A stretch of DNA of 64,000 nucleotides from Adiantum capillus-veneris (taxonomy: Eukaryota; Streptophyta; Polypodiopsida; Polypodiales; Pteridaceae), in assembly GCA_014529385.2 (NCBI GenBank), contig CM043956.1:61319120-61383119 (forward strand), written 5' to 3'. Position numbers and translations under genes: made by a program. The first letter of the stretch is position 1. Every line of letters starts with the position of its first letter. The notes below the pieces were generated by a model. It worked only from the letters and a program-made list of their open reading frames with translations, was not told where the DNA came from and did not search any database. Shown here piece by piece: positions 47,601-57,984 of this stretch.

Positions 47601-48075
47601 GGAAGGCACAATAAATTTTGCAAAGAAGCCAACCCACTTGGCTGAACTACCCAAAGCTGTCGGGCGTGAAGGCAGGTGAGAGAATAAGTGTCCAATACAT
47701 GGTGGTGAAAACCCTAACGGGCGCCATAAAGTTGTTCACTGGCTCACCTGACCTTACATGCATTATGATGAGGAAAATCTGTAGAACCATTTTAGCAGTG
47801 TTCGAGACCTTCAAGCCAGGCCAGGTGACCGATAGCATATTCTTCTTCCAGGATACATACAGATGCGCCTATGATCTGTCAGGTTAGCCTTCCAAGGAGG
47901 TGATACATGCGCTGTATCAAAGAATGATGTTTCTACCATCCTATCACCTCCAGGCTTTTGAAGAAGCATTCTATACAGGGTTCTTCACCATGAATACAGA
48001 CATCTTTGGCCCAACAATGTTGAACCTATATGCCAGGTACAAATCACTGCTAAAGATGCGGGAAACGATAAGATG
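44663..48075 (+). pseudogene. Extra 3' ORF region of element A (coiled-coil protein, unknown function)
   Basis: A coding region of about 3.4 kb lies between pol and the 3' LTR, in sense orientation. The N-terminal part has KKKRMTIKDYLDKVEPFVIP and a globular segment (about 44840-45480) with IITERVVAHALDLSNEGDSV, YNQYFHMCTKRPQKYRMPLG and KVVYGALHAKGRWPADPPSQ. This loosely recalls the 'putative plant transposon protein' domains found near plant gypsy elements. A charged region follows, then a Pro/Ser linker (about 45950-46010), an E/K/Q-rich stretch, and long heptad-rich coiled coil (about 46290-47020: LTTLKTTEEQIKKEVDSLQA, MKIKLEEAERINAELNDLL). A C-terminal globular part (about 47270-48075) includes WRKAWLTKYPQYLIHLVEAP. 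No transmembrane segment or envelope-like feature was seen. Antisense frames (for example 45773-46093) are shadows. The region is broken in a few places. Confidence 0.7.
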
Positions 48076-48109
48076 AAGGAGCCGATCAAGACCATGTCGG
48101 GGACGACAT

Positions 48110-48129
48110 GAGCAAGGAGGGGGGGGGAG
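48110..48129 (+). other. Polypurine tract of element A
   Basis: GAGCAAGGAGGGGGGGGGAG lies immediately before the TGTTAG start of the LTR. Confidence 0.8.
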
Positions 48130-49066
48130 TGTTAGAAGCTGGGCACACCCCACGGTAGTAACTACTCGGAGGACTATTATTTTTTGTAATTATTCATTCA
48201 TTGAGGGAAACCTGATTTTTCACCTTGTAATTATTGGGACTTACAGAAGTTTCCAGATTGTATCCCAGTTTTGATAGTTAGATTGAGTAGATGGTTGATT
48301 TTGGAACTTTAGGGTTTGAGAAATTGTAAGGTATATATACCACTTTTTGACCTTAATGAAAAAACCTTTTGTCATTTTAAAAACAAGTTTGAAGTCTGTG
48401 AGTGAGCGTATTGTGTACGAGAGAGAGAGAGTGTGAGCTTCATCTTGACACTACGTGTGCTCCGGTGGTCGGAATTGAGTGCGGAGAAGTGCAGCGTGTT
48501 GCCCCCGACGAGAGCTACGCACCGATACCTACATTGCGCGCGTACGGTCCGATCTTGCGAGCTCCTTCTATGAGCTTCATCGGGTGTTTAAGTGAGTATA
48601 CATTGTCCGATTTTGCATTGCAGCATATCCACGTGTTCACATTGAGTAGAACTACACATTAGGCACTTTAGATTTTGGAAACGAAGACCTGCAGATTTCG
48701 GCCATACATCCTACCTGTTTCTGCACCCGGTGTTTTGGGTCTAGATTTTGGTTCATAGACCCTAGGGAGAGCAACCTATTGGTATTAGTAGGGTCTCCTT
48801 CAAGTTCTATGGTGTTTCAAAATTGTTTGATGGGTGTTCGGCTCTAGAAAGCATTGTAGGAAGTTTCCTCTTATGTACTCTTGAAGGCTGTGACTTAGAC
48901 AATTGGTAGAGACCTCTGTAGGAATTAGTTAGGAGTCGGTCGAGTGTAGGTTGACACCTTATGCTTGCTTCCACGCGCCTGCAGGTCGAGTTTCGTCCTT
49001 AGCTGACATTACATGTTAGGTGAGTTCTCGCTGTGCTGACGTCCGTCGTGGCGTATCCGTCCAACA
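48130..49066 (+). repeat. 3' LTR of element A
   Basis: Starts TGTTAGAAGCTGGG right after the polypurine tract and most plausibly ends GTCCAACA (49066), giving about 937 bp with TG...CA ends. It contains a TATA-like palindrome and GA-rich and GC-rich stretches. No matching 5' LTR was seen in the window, so the right end rests on the CCAACA terminus only and may be off. Confidence 0.6.
48330..48341 (+). promoter_or_regulatory. TATA-like box in the element A LTR
   Basis: GGTATATATACC, a 12-bp perfect palindrome about 200 bp into the LTR. Its position suits a U3 TATA box, with the R region starting some 30 bp later. Transcription start is inferred, not shown. Confidence 0.4.
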
Positions 49067-50000
49067 AAAGGCCACAATATGGGTTGGTCTAAATTCAACA
49101 ATGTTCAAATACTTGCTCTTGGAAGAGGTAAAGTTGTAATGTTTATATTGCAATCAAGTTCACCTATGGATTTACGAAACTCACATTGTATTTAGATTCT
49201 GATATTATAGATCCATGTGTTCACTTTTGATCTGCAGAAGGTGTAGTGCAAAAGTTAATAACGTGGAATTTCATGCCTACAATATTTGGAAAGTCAAGCC
49301 CTAGCGAGATATAATCAGTCACTTTGTGGCTCAATTGCAGACCAAGAACCAACCAAGCCAAGATGGACATTCAAGTGTGGAACCAAATCTCAACAATCAA
49401 GAATTGGTTGAAAGTGTCTGCTAAACTTACAGTTGCAAAGAAAGGTATTGCAAATGGAAGGCAAGACAAAGGGGCCAAAAGACAGAGCAATAGAGTGGTA
49501 GTGAGAGAGAGAGCCTAGCTCTGTTTCCCATGTACGAAACATTTAAGTGCACCACTCATATGCTAAGCGAGTGGGCTCATGTAATTGATTAAGGCAATAC
49601 AATTTTTACCATCTTATTTGTCATCTCTTTACTTGCACTAAACTTTGTCATTGTTTTGAAGTTACTTTATATTGTCATTCAAATAGTGGTTGGCTATGTG
49701 CACTTGTCTTGAAATACTATTGTTTCTCTCATTTTTTAGGCCCCACAAAAATTTGTGCTGAGAATCAAGTTAGCCAATAACTTTTATCGTTGATACATTC
49801 TTGTACATAATTGGATATCAATAGCGGCTGGTGAAGGGATTGTCAAAAGGCATCATAAAACAAAGGAAATATCATTATTCATATTTCTAAATAAGGGTAT
49901 CTAAATCTAAAGTGTGAACAAGAAACATATAGCTACTATCAACCTTTATAGAAATTAGGAAGAGAATGGGATATAGGAGGGCCTCTTATTTGGAATTTTA
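49067..50000. other. No recognisable gene
   Basis: AT-rich DNA right of the element A LTR. A 64-codon open frame (49324-49518) has no motif. Confidence 0.4.
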
Positions 50001-50004
50001 AGTA

Positions 50005-50352
50005 TACACTTAAAACTTAATGAATCTTTGAACAAATTTTAGAATGGTGGGGGAGGTATGCACAAAAGTTCCTTGGATCAAGTTAGTGGCCTAGACCACG
50101 CAGGTCATGGTAGATTTTGATAATCTCACCGTAAATCATGTATACAACATGAAATATTCATGGAAGTATAGTAAGTACTTAAAACTTAATGAATCTTTGA
50201 CCAAATTTCAAAATGGTGGGGGAGGTGATGGACTTTAGGACATATGCACAAAAGTTCCTTGAATCAAGTTAGTGGCTTAGACCATGCACTTCATGGTAGA
50301 TTTTGGTAATCTCACCATGACTTATGTATACATATGAAATATTGATGGAAAT
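50005..50352. repeat. Tandem duplication, about 175 bp x 2
   Basis: ACTTAAAACTTAATGAATCT, AATGGTGGGGGAGGT, CACAAAAGTTCCTTG and CATGGTAGATTTTG occur in the same order twice (about 50010-50170 and 50175-50350), at roughly 90% identity. An extra GATGGACTTTAGGACAT is present in the second copy. Confidence 0.85.
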
Positions 50353-50845
50353 ATAGTTTTAATATGTCAAAAACATGATAAGACTCATATTTTGATTTGA
50401 AAGGACCCAATTTTTTTTTTGAAAAAATAGAAGTTTATGCAATAGTTGCAGTTTATTACTGAGCTTAAATGAGTATTGAATTCCATCAATCTTTATTGAC
50501 ATATCGTAGAAGCTTCACATTTGTACTACATACCTAAAAATGGTATTTTCAAAATAAATTGAGCCAATTTAAGAAATACCTGACCTATATTCATGACTTA
50601 GTGTAAATTCTTGCGATTTTACTAATTATTCCATTGAAGATGAACATGGGAATGCATTAAATATGGACTTTGATTTGCCCTTGTAATTTTTATTTTAGAA
50701 AATTACATTTGTAAGACCCCCATAATGAGGAGAAGCCGTCGCACATGAGAGAAATCACTCACCAGAAACCTAAAATAACTCGTCAAAACACCAAAAAGGC
50801 TCATCGGAATATTTCCATTTGTAAGAATATATTTGTTGGATTGTG
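50353..50845. other. No recognisable content
   Basis: AT-rich. TGTAAGACCCCCATAATG near 50709 resembles a plant LTR start, but no partner was found. Confidence 0.35.
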
Positions 50846-50849
50846 GCTG

Positions 50850-51158
50850 AAAGAACGGAACTTTCCATGCGAGGTCATGTTCTTGGGGTAGAGTGCAGCC
50901 AAATCACGCCTATCGGATCTAGCCCCGTGAACCATGGCACGAAAATGGCATCTTTGACCAGGTCAAAGAGGTCATTTTTGCGCCGTGGTGCACGCGGCTA
51001 GATCCGGGCCCCTCAAGTCTCGAAAACCCACCCGGCCGGGTTCTTTGGTGCAAAATAGGCATGATTTGGCCACCATTTTTGCATCATGGCGCACGGGGCT
51101 AGATCCGGTTCCCTCAGGTCTCGAAAACCCACCCGACCGGGTTCGTTGGTGCAAAATA
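50850..51158. repeat. Partial units of the foldback repeat
   Basis: Segments of the 51159-51765 repeat occur here in both orientations: GGAACTTTCCATGCGAGGTC (50862), GGCTAGATCCGGGCCCCTC (50997), and twice TCTCGAAAACCCACCCG (51018 and 51119). The symmetry centre lies near GACCAGGTCAAAGAGGTCA. Confidence 0.65.
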
Positions 51159-51765
51159 GTACATGCTACATTTTTGGAGAGAAAGAATGGAACTTTCCAT
51201 GCGAGGTCATGTTCCTGGGGTAGATTATGGCCAAATCACGTCTATTTTGCACCAAAGAACCCAGTCGGGTGGGTTTTCGAGACCCGAGCGGCTAGCCCCG
51301 TGCGCCACGGCACGAAAATGGCATGTTTGACCAGGAAAGAATGGAACTTTCCATGCGAGGTCATGTTCCCGGGGTAGATTATGGCCAAATCACGCCTATT
51401 TTGCACCAAAGAACCTAGTTGGGTGGGTTTTCGAGACCCGAGGGGCCCGGATCTAGCCCCGTACGCCACAGCGCGAAAATGGCATGTTTGATCGAGAACC
51501 CGATCGGGTGGGTTTTCAAGACCCGAGGGGCCCGAGATCTAGCCCCGTGCGCCACAACACAAAAATGGCATGTTTGATCGGGTCAAACAGGCCATTTTCG
51601 AAAGGGCTAACGCGCACGGGGCTAGATCCGGGCCCCGCGAGTCTCGAAAACCCACCCGACCAGGTTCTTTGGTGCAAAATAGGCATGATTTGGCCGTAAT
51701 CTACCCCCGAAACATGACCTCGCATGGAAAGTTCCATTCTTTCTCTCCAAAAATGTAGCATGTAC
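51159..51765. mobile_element. Foldback-type element with long inverted repeats
   Basis: Left arm: GTACATGCTACATTTTTGGA at 51159, continuing through GAAAGAATGGAACTTTCCAT and GCGAGGTCATGTTC. The right arm is its reverse complement, ending TGTAGCATGTAC at 51765. The arms stay complementary for well over 100 bp (including TTTGCACCAAAGAACC against GGTTCTTTGGTGCAAA). The centre carries further GGCTAGATC/GATCTAGCC copies in both orientations. There is no transposase frame. The GC content is far above the neighbours. It could be a foldback or MULE-like non-autonomous DNA transposon. No clear target duplication was identified. Confidence 0.65.
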
Positions 51766-51769
51766 CTTG

Positions 51770-53275
51770 ATCGTGGTGCAAAAAAATCTCACACTTTGAT
51801 AGAACCAACAAGTCTCCAATGCAACACATTCTTCCAAGTCTTTTTTGAAGTGACCCCATTTTCTCAGATAAGTAGACTTCTTACAAAGAGGGTACACAAG
51901 ATTAGACCCTTAGTGAACATGCCAAAGAAAGTTTAAAAGAGGAAGTGTAATACTGCTCAAACCATTCGGAACAAACAGTTGTAGAGAGTGAAGAAAAAAA
52001 AGGTACAAGAATGACGCCCTTGCATGGAAACAACAATCACCTCCTCCCACACCACCATTGAATAAGAAGAACAAGAAATGGAGAGTCATTATAGTGGCTT
52101 TGCATGATATAACAAAATATTAAAGAGCATGAATCCCATAATACCCAAACCTCCATACTAAAGACTGAATCGTGAAATAATTAAGAATTTTCATATACTA
52201 CTAGAGTCCAACAGTCTTTGGAATGTCATTGACAAAAAGAAATTGATGACCTTTTATCACCATTGCATACAAAGTGAGTAGATGAAAGTGTGGAACCTCC
52301 TCCATCACCTCTCTTTATCTAGTACTTAAGTTATGTTGTCCATCAGGTTAGAGTCATGTAGGAGCGCAAGCTTCATTGAGGATTCTTCATGCTCACTTAT
52401 AGATCTTCAACCTCCCTATCTCTCTTCATACTCTTTCTTTTGTTCTTATTTCTCTCTCTGTCCTCAAGCACTAGCAAATCTAGGTCCATGTCCCAGTTAG
52501 GAAACCGGATACCTATACACTTCATGCCCAAGTCGATGAGGCCATTGTGATCATCTACCTTGCAGTCCCTCTTAGAAATCCCTTTGACAAATTTCAACAT
52601 GCAATATAAAAAATTCTTGTGAGTTTTGTACATATTCTTTAGAAAATCAATCGATAATTATATGTGTAAGCTCTTTAAAACGATTCGTATTGACACATGT
52701 GTGCTTGCATGTAGTACTAATTAGAATTCACTTAATTACTAAAAATTGAGTTCAAAACTATTTTTTTGTGGAGAAGATAAATAGAGAACTAAACTTGTGT
52801 ACTTGCACAATAATACAACTCTTGGATGTCATTCTCTAAGACTTAATTACTTTTAAGATTGAAACACTTAGAACTTGAAAAATTCATGAAATACCAAATA
52901 AATCACACCAAAATTGAATTAAAGATTAAAAGAACTTAAATTAAACTTTACAAGAAGTTATGCACAAAATTGGGATGCAATACAAGTTTTCATTAAGATA
53001 ATGTCCCGTGGTTGATCTTGTACAATGATACATCATGGGAATGAGATGTGCTTACAAGTACAACCCTTTTCTTCTCCTGACCTTACAATTTTTCTATTCA
53101 CTCAAAAGGAATTCTATTCAAGGACTGAGGTACTTGTAAAAATTGTAAAGATGTCAGTCATCATTGACACAACTATTGGGCACAATATCAGTGTGGGGGA
53201 ATATTTGAAGGTCCATGAGCTCCTCAAAAACAATAACGAAGTTGAGCACCTCCCATACTCCCATTGTTCGCTTTC
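51770..53275. other. No recognisable gene
   Basis: A minus-strand open frame at 52397-52633 (78 codons, Lys/Arg/Glu-rich end) and a plus-strand one at 53025-53300 (91 codons) lack known motifs. I see no mobile-element features. Confidence 0.35.
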
Positions 53276-53279
53276 ATCT

Positions 53280-53838
53280 TCAGTATTGAAATTTCATTGA
53301 CAAGCCTTCATTTACAGATTGGTATCTGCATACCAATTTTTGCCAATAATAGAGCATTTGATGTGGCATAAGCACGGCCATATAAGAATCTCTCTTGTGA
53401 GGGAATCTCTCAACGTAAACACTCTGCATATAAAAACTTTCCAGCATCCGCATGGATAGATTCAAAGCCGCCTGCAAAAGATTCCATTGGCTCCCACTCT
53501 GCAAAGTCAGATGGAAAATATATGAAGCAAAAACACACGAGATTATGCATATATTGAAACAACCTAAGAGGTAAAAGCATAAATGGTACAATCCAAAACA
53601 TTTAAATATAAGCAGAACATGTACAATTTTCAAAAAACCTAGGTTGAGGCAAAGACATGTCAAGCACCAACAAAGAAGCTATATACACATGGTGTACCTT
53701 CGTAGATGCTTGCCATCTTGAGTCTACTTGAAACCCACAATCTTCCCCTTCCAATGATGTGTCTGAGAAGCCATATATTTGCTTTACACCTTGTGTAGAA
53801 TCCATGAACTTGGCTGCATTTTCACCCACATAAATCAT
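53280..53838 (-). pseudogene. Possible two-exon host gene fragment, unrecognised
   Basis: On the minus strand an open stretch from 53838 to 53698 (VKQIYGFSDTSLEGEDCGFQ, VDSRWQASTK) ends at AAG|GTACAC, a good donor. A good acceptor (CTGACTTTGCAG) lies at 53499, giving an intron of 199 bp in phase 0. The next open stretch (53498-53280) reads SGSQWNLLQAALNLSMRML, then VERFPHKRDSYMAVLMPHQM and YYWQKLVCRYQS, and ends at a stop. The composition is more protein-like than other frames in the region. An upstream MDSLGAHQCGSFIDS stretch (near 53940) is in another frame, so the gene would be partial or decayed. I do not recognise the family. It may be a gene fragment carried by a transposon. Confidence 0.3.
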
Positions 53839-53839
53839 T

Positions 53840-54235
53840 TGTAGTCATGATAGCAAGCGAAGAATCACTATCGTATTGCATATTGCTGCAACTTATTGAG
53901 TCAATAAAACTCCCACATTGATGAGCACCTAAAGAATCCATGAAAGCAATGTAACACACATTGTGACAAAAATGAATATTAGTTTATACACACGAATTTT
54001 ATTAGTGCAAGGTAACAAGAAATGCTAAGATATATACAAAGACAGACAATGACACTGCCACAAATCTCTACAAGAAAGATGGAAACAGAAACCAGTATGG
54101 TGAGTGAGCAAAGATACAAGAACATTAAAAATAGGAATGAAGCTTACTGTTCTTACCAACACATATGATGAAGAAGCCTAACAATCTTACCCAACAATGC
54201 TCCTATGCAAAATCTCCAAAAGATGTGGATGAGTG
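53840..54235. other. No recognisable content
   Basis: AT-rich. It could hold upstream exons or the promoter of the candidate at 53280-53838, but nothing decisive is visible. Confidence 0.3.
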
Positions 54236-54239
54236 AGGG

Positions 54240-54600
54240 GAGATCATTTCAGATCTAGATGAGGAACAAGGACCGCAGAAGGTGTTGATGAAGATACTCA
54301 AGAAGCATCCAGTGCTTCAGATCTATACTTTCATGTCGAGGTTTGAAGGCGAGATTAAGTGATTAACCTCACCTTCACACCTAGATGAGGAAGAAGGATC
54401 AAAGAAGGTGTCGATGAGGATACTCCACAAGCAGTTGTGTTGCAGATTTGCAGCTTTCCATAGAGGTGTGAAGGTGAGGCTAAGTGATCAATGGAGAAGG
54501 GAGGTGTTGATGAAGATACCATAGAAGTATCCAATGTTGTAGATCTATAGCTTTTTGTAGAGGTGTGAAGGTGAGGCTGACTGATCAATGGAGAATGGAG
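54240..54600. repeat. Imperfect tandem repeat, about 110-120 bp x 3
   Basis: GATGAGGA, GAAGGTGTTGATGAAGATAC, AGATCTATA-CTTT and GAGGTGTGAAGGTGAGGCT recur near 54260-54360, 54380-54490 and 54500-54590. The spacing is regular and divergence is moderate. Confidence 0.65.
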
Positions 54601-54651
54601 GTTTCAAACCTCTGCTGCAAAAGGTATTTGGAGGGAAAAGTGGGCTTGAAG

Positions 54652-54770
54652 AGGGAGATGCAGGTCTCATAGCTAGAGGGGAGAGAGAGTAGATGTAGGT
54701 CTCATAGCTAGAGGGAGATGCAGGTCTCATAGCTAGAGGGGAGAGAGAGTAGATGTAGGAGCCTTAGAGA
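54652..54770. repeat. Tandem duplication, about 60 bp x 2
   Basis: GAGATGCAGGTCTCATAGCT followed by AGAGGGGAGAGAGAGTAGAT occurs at about 54655 and 54715, almost identical. Confidence 0.85.
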
Positions 54771-55127
54771 GAGTAAATAGGAGAGAGAGAATGTCAGCAC
54801 GTTTTTTGAAAGACCTCCTTTTTGGGAGGAAGGTGGGGGGAGTCAATAGCCTCTAGAGAGATAAAGAGTCGGTTTTTACCCCAGCTTTATAAAAAAAGGT
54901 TCAAATTTTCTTATTTTCTTGTTTTATTAGTAAAGAAAAGACCCCTCCACCTCTAGGCCTATAAGTTTGACCACTCACTTTTAGAACCTGCCACACCCAC
55001 CATTTCAGTCCACATGGCATTCCCCCATTTGCTCATTCCTTAATCTCATTTTTAATCCCATGGCAAATAAAGAGGCCCTCTTATACCCCATTCCCTTCCT
55101 AATGATGCAACCTGCTTTGATACCAAT

Positions 55128-55361
55128 TGTTGGAATTAGGGTTGCAGGGAGGGAAACACACACGGCTTGGAGAAGACAAAGGAATCTTAAGTTACACAAG
55201 AGAGAAAGTATTACTTAGTGTGCGATGGAAATATTAAGATAGCCCTAGAGTGATGGGCGTATATACAATGCACGGGGGGGGGAACCTCCTAGTGAGGGAA
55301 AAAATACCCCGGTGGTCCTAAGTGTGTTCACACACATCACTACCACATGTATATGGTAACA
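55128..55361 (-). mobile_element. LTR with tRNA-Met primer site (copia-type or TRIM relic), minus strand
   Basis: On the minus strand a 234-bp segment starts TGTTACCATATACATGTGG and ends CCCTAATTCCAACA. It is followed by ATTGGTATCAAAGCAGG (plus-strand 55111-55127), an initiator tRNA-Met primer site with one change. The internal sequence would extend left from 55110. No second LTR was seen in the window, and no gag or pol lies to the left, so this is a partial element. Confidence 0.6.
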
Positions 55362-55364
55362 TCC

Positions 55365-56805
55365 CCGGGGTTAGCAATATTCCTTACCTATATAGTCCAA
55401 AGATGTAGAAACTCTTGCTTGTAGGTGTAAGAGTCATCTAGGTCTTTTTGCTTGTGGGCAACAATGTCTTGCCATAGTTTTTGAGTGTTTTAAGGTTTGA
55501 AAAAGTATCACTTGAAGTGATCCAAAATCTCCCTATAGCTTTCTCTAAGTTCCTCATACAGAGGAAAACCAAGTACTAGCATCTTTCCTCAGGTTCACCT
55601 CAAACATTTCTAAAAATTCCTCATCTCCTATCACCCTCTTACTGCAGCAAGCCATTTTGAAATTTGCTTAAAATATCTCCGCATCCTTGCCAATCTCTCC
55701 AAAAAAGAGAATATATCTTGACATTTGGCATTGGGCCTCCATTGAAACAATTCTAAAACACGTCTTCTCTTCCTTCTTTTCTTTTTTTTCTTTCTTAAAA
55801 ATATTTACACACACAATTTTGCTAGGTTGTAATTTGTTCTAGAGCAAAATGAAGACATGCATGCCAAAAGATGTGTGATAGTCAACAAGATAGAGGCAAG
55901 ATGAAAGGGTCTGGTGACACAAGAATCTCTCCTACTATTTAAGCACCAAACATGAACACCATTCGTCGTTGAAAATGGATCTTTCTACTAATTACAATGT
56001 TTATCCTAATACGTGGTGTAAAGTGAAAAGGAAAAATATATATTCTTGGACCATTATCCATGGTCTATGCATGACCTAATTCTTAAAATAGAACAAAAAT
56101 ATAAACATCCAAACTGAAATCATACCTAATGAGAGGCAAAATAAAAGGATTCATTGATGCGTTTATCTCAGCTAATTTGTGAGGATCTAAAATTATAACA
56201 CTTATACGCTAAAATTACATCTTAGTACTAACAATGATGTGTACCTTTTAACTGGAAATGGGGATGAAGGGTTCATACAAATTTTTGTGATTCATGCAGG
56301 CTACTTGATTACTCTAAAGGTTGAGTATTCACAACAACATACACAAGCTCTCCTCCGTGGGGGCACCAAAATTGAAGTGGTCCGGGGTGGGCAACAAGAG
56401 GAGCAACCTCTAAACACTCCTCAAGGATCTCGTGCTACTCAAATGAGGTTGTAGAAACTACAAGCAAGAAATAACAACCACAAACCCACAACCAAACAAG
56501 TGAAGGGGCACCACCTAGTTATAGATGTGAACTAGGATGCAAGCATTATCTCCTTATAATCAAGTGTGCAAAGAGAGGGGGATGTACAATATCCACACAC
56601 ACCAACATAAACATTCACAACTTTAAGGATTTGAGAGCAAGTGAGGTAGAGAGCATAAATCAACTTAAACCATTAGATCTTGTCCTTAAAGACTTGATGC
56701 TTACAAAGCTTGGGGAGAATTAGAGAGACAATGATCTTGCTACCACCATACACATTGTCTTAGGGTTGCGGGAGCCCTCTCATTATACCACCCTCTTAAG
56801 GCATA
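55365..56805. other. No recognisable gene
   Basis: AT-rich. A 71-codon plus-strand open frame (56239-56454) covers GGGGGCACCAAAATTGAAGT and has no known motif. GA-rich runs lie near 56630-56735. Confidence 0.35.
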
Positions 56806-56955
56806 TGAAGTGACTTTAGCACATGCATGGAGGAGGATCATTGGTATACAATATATACAATGTAAGACTGAAGATAGCCATAGTGCTACGGTGATTTTTG
56901 TTGGGTGAGGCGGCTCACTATGGCATAATTTAGAGAGCCAAAAAATGGCTATCAT
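56806..56955. repeat. Dispersed repeat, compact copy
   Basis: ACTTTAGCACATGCATG, GATCATT, ACAATGTAAGA-TGAA, CATAGTGCTA-GGTGA and TTTGTTGGGTGAG-GGCTCA-TATGG match both ends of 26995-27770. Confidence 0.6.
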
Positions 56956-57984
56956 CGACATTGACATTGCCATTGACACCTACTTTGGCTACATTGCCTA
57001 TAGATTTTCACATGTTCTCTTACATTGGATAGAGCAAGACAAAGAGACAGTTTGTCAGTAGTGAGATACATGTTATAAATTTCCGTTAGCAACCCTCTAT
57101 GCATTTTTTGAAAGAAGATTTGGATCTCCATATGCATATTTGTTCATGATGTATGTTCTCTGTGGTATTGCCTATGCATAGCCATTGACAAATTCTCAAA
57201 GACAGTTCTTAGATACAGTTTTACATGCATAGGCCTAGGGACTATCACATGTTCTCTTGACACAATAGATCTATGAGAATCTTTGTCAATGACATCCATT
57301 ACAAGTCTACTGGGAGTCTTGGATGCATATCATTTATGTGTGACTAGCACTTGAGAGTGCTTAAGCTCTATTGAGAGTATTTTACTCCTTATAGGGAGCT
57401 CATTTTGTGATTTTGCTTGTATACTCATTGGTGCTTTTTTGAGCATGTGTTCTGTGGTTTTGCAATGATAGACATTTTGGTGCACATTGTGTTCAGTAGA
57501 TATTGCCATTGTACTTCATTGTGGAGGAAATTTTGGTTTGATTTGGTCGTCTGGGCCCATTTTTAGAGTCAATCCAAAAGAGCCCTTTTTGAGACTTTGT
57601 AGCTAGTCATGTCTGCATAGCCTTTTATGAGGGTCATTGCATGAGGTTTTTTGAAGCCGAGCATTGGGGGCTGGGTTACCCAGTGTGAGGTGGATTTATT
57701 TGTTGGAGATCCCTATTTGTGGCCTCACCATAGGATATGTATAAATGGGTATAGGTGCTTTGACACCAAGTTGGCAATAATTATCGACAGTTTCTCTGAG
57801 TAGTACATGCCACTGTATGCACATTTAGCACTCTTTTTTGGTTTATGCATTGTTTTTGGCTTAGTTTTGCTTGCAATTTTGATATTTATATAAAGGACGC
57901 TTTGTGGGATTTTATCCTCGAATCCTCTAGTTTGCTTGTAGCACTCTTTTGCATTGATATTGCAGTGATCTTATTCAGTTTCTA
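56956..57984. other. No recognisable gene; possible leader of element B
   Basis: AT-rich, without frames worth calling. It directly precedes the gag-tail-like sequence of element B. No LTR, primer site or copy of the 24-bp palindrome was seen. Confidence 0.3.

Larger units (their letters stand above)
31200..49066 (+). mobile_element. Element A: large Ty3/gypsy retrotransposon fossil with extra domains and a 3' ORF region
   Basis: The order is palindrome-bearing leader, gag, protease, RT, RNase H, two H2C2 zinc domains, integrase core, a second retropepsin-like domain, a second palindrome array, a coiled-coil ORF region, polypurine tract and 3' LTR. RT before integrase and gypsy-type RNase H place it in Ty3/gypsy. 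No second RNase H and no chromodomain were seen. I found no 5' LTR matching 48130-49066 in the window, so the left edge is uncertain (about 31200) and the element is probably incomplete on the left. Coding parts are long and readable, with perhaps six to ten breaks, so it is younger than the Tat-like element. Element B (57985-63060) is a relative. Exact lineage within the non-chromovirus gypsy elements is undetermined. Confidence 0.8.

Noticed and set aside
44663-48075. 3' ORF region as an envelope gene
   Set aside because: No signal peptide or transmembrane segment is seen. The long coiled coil is soluble in character and the ends look globular.
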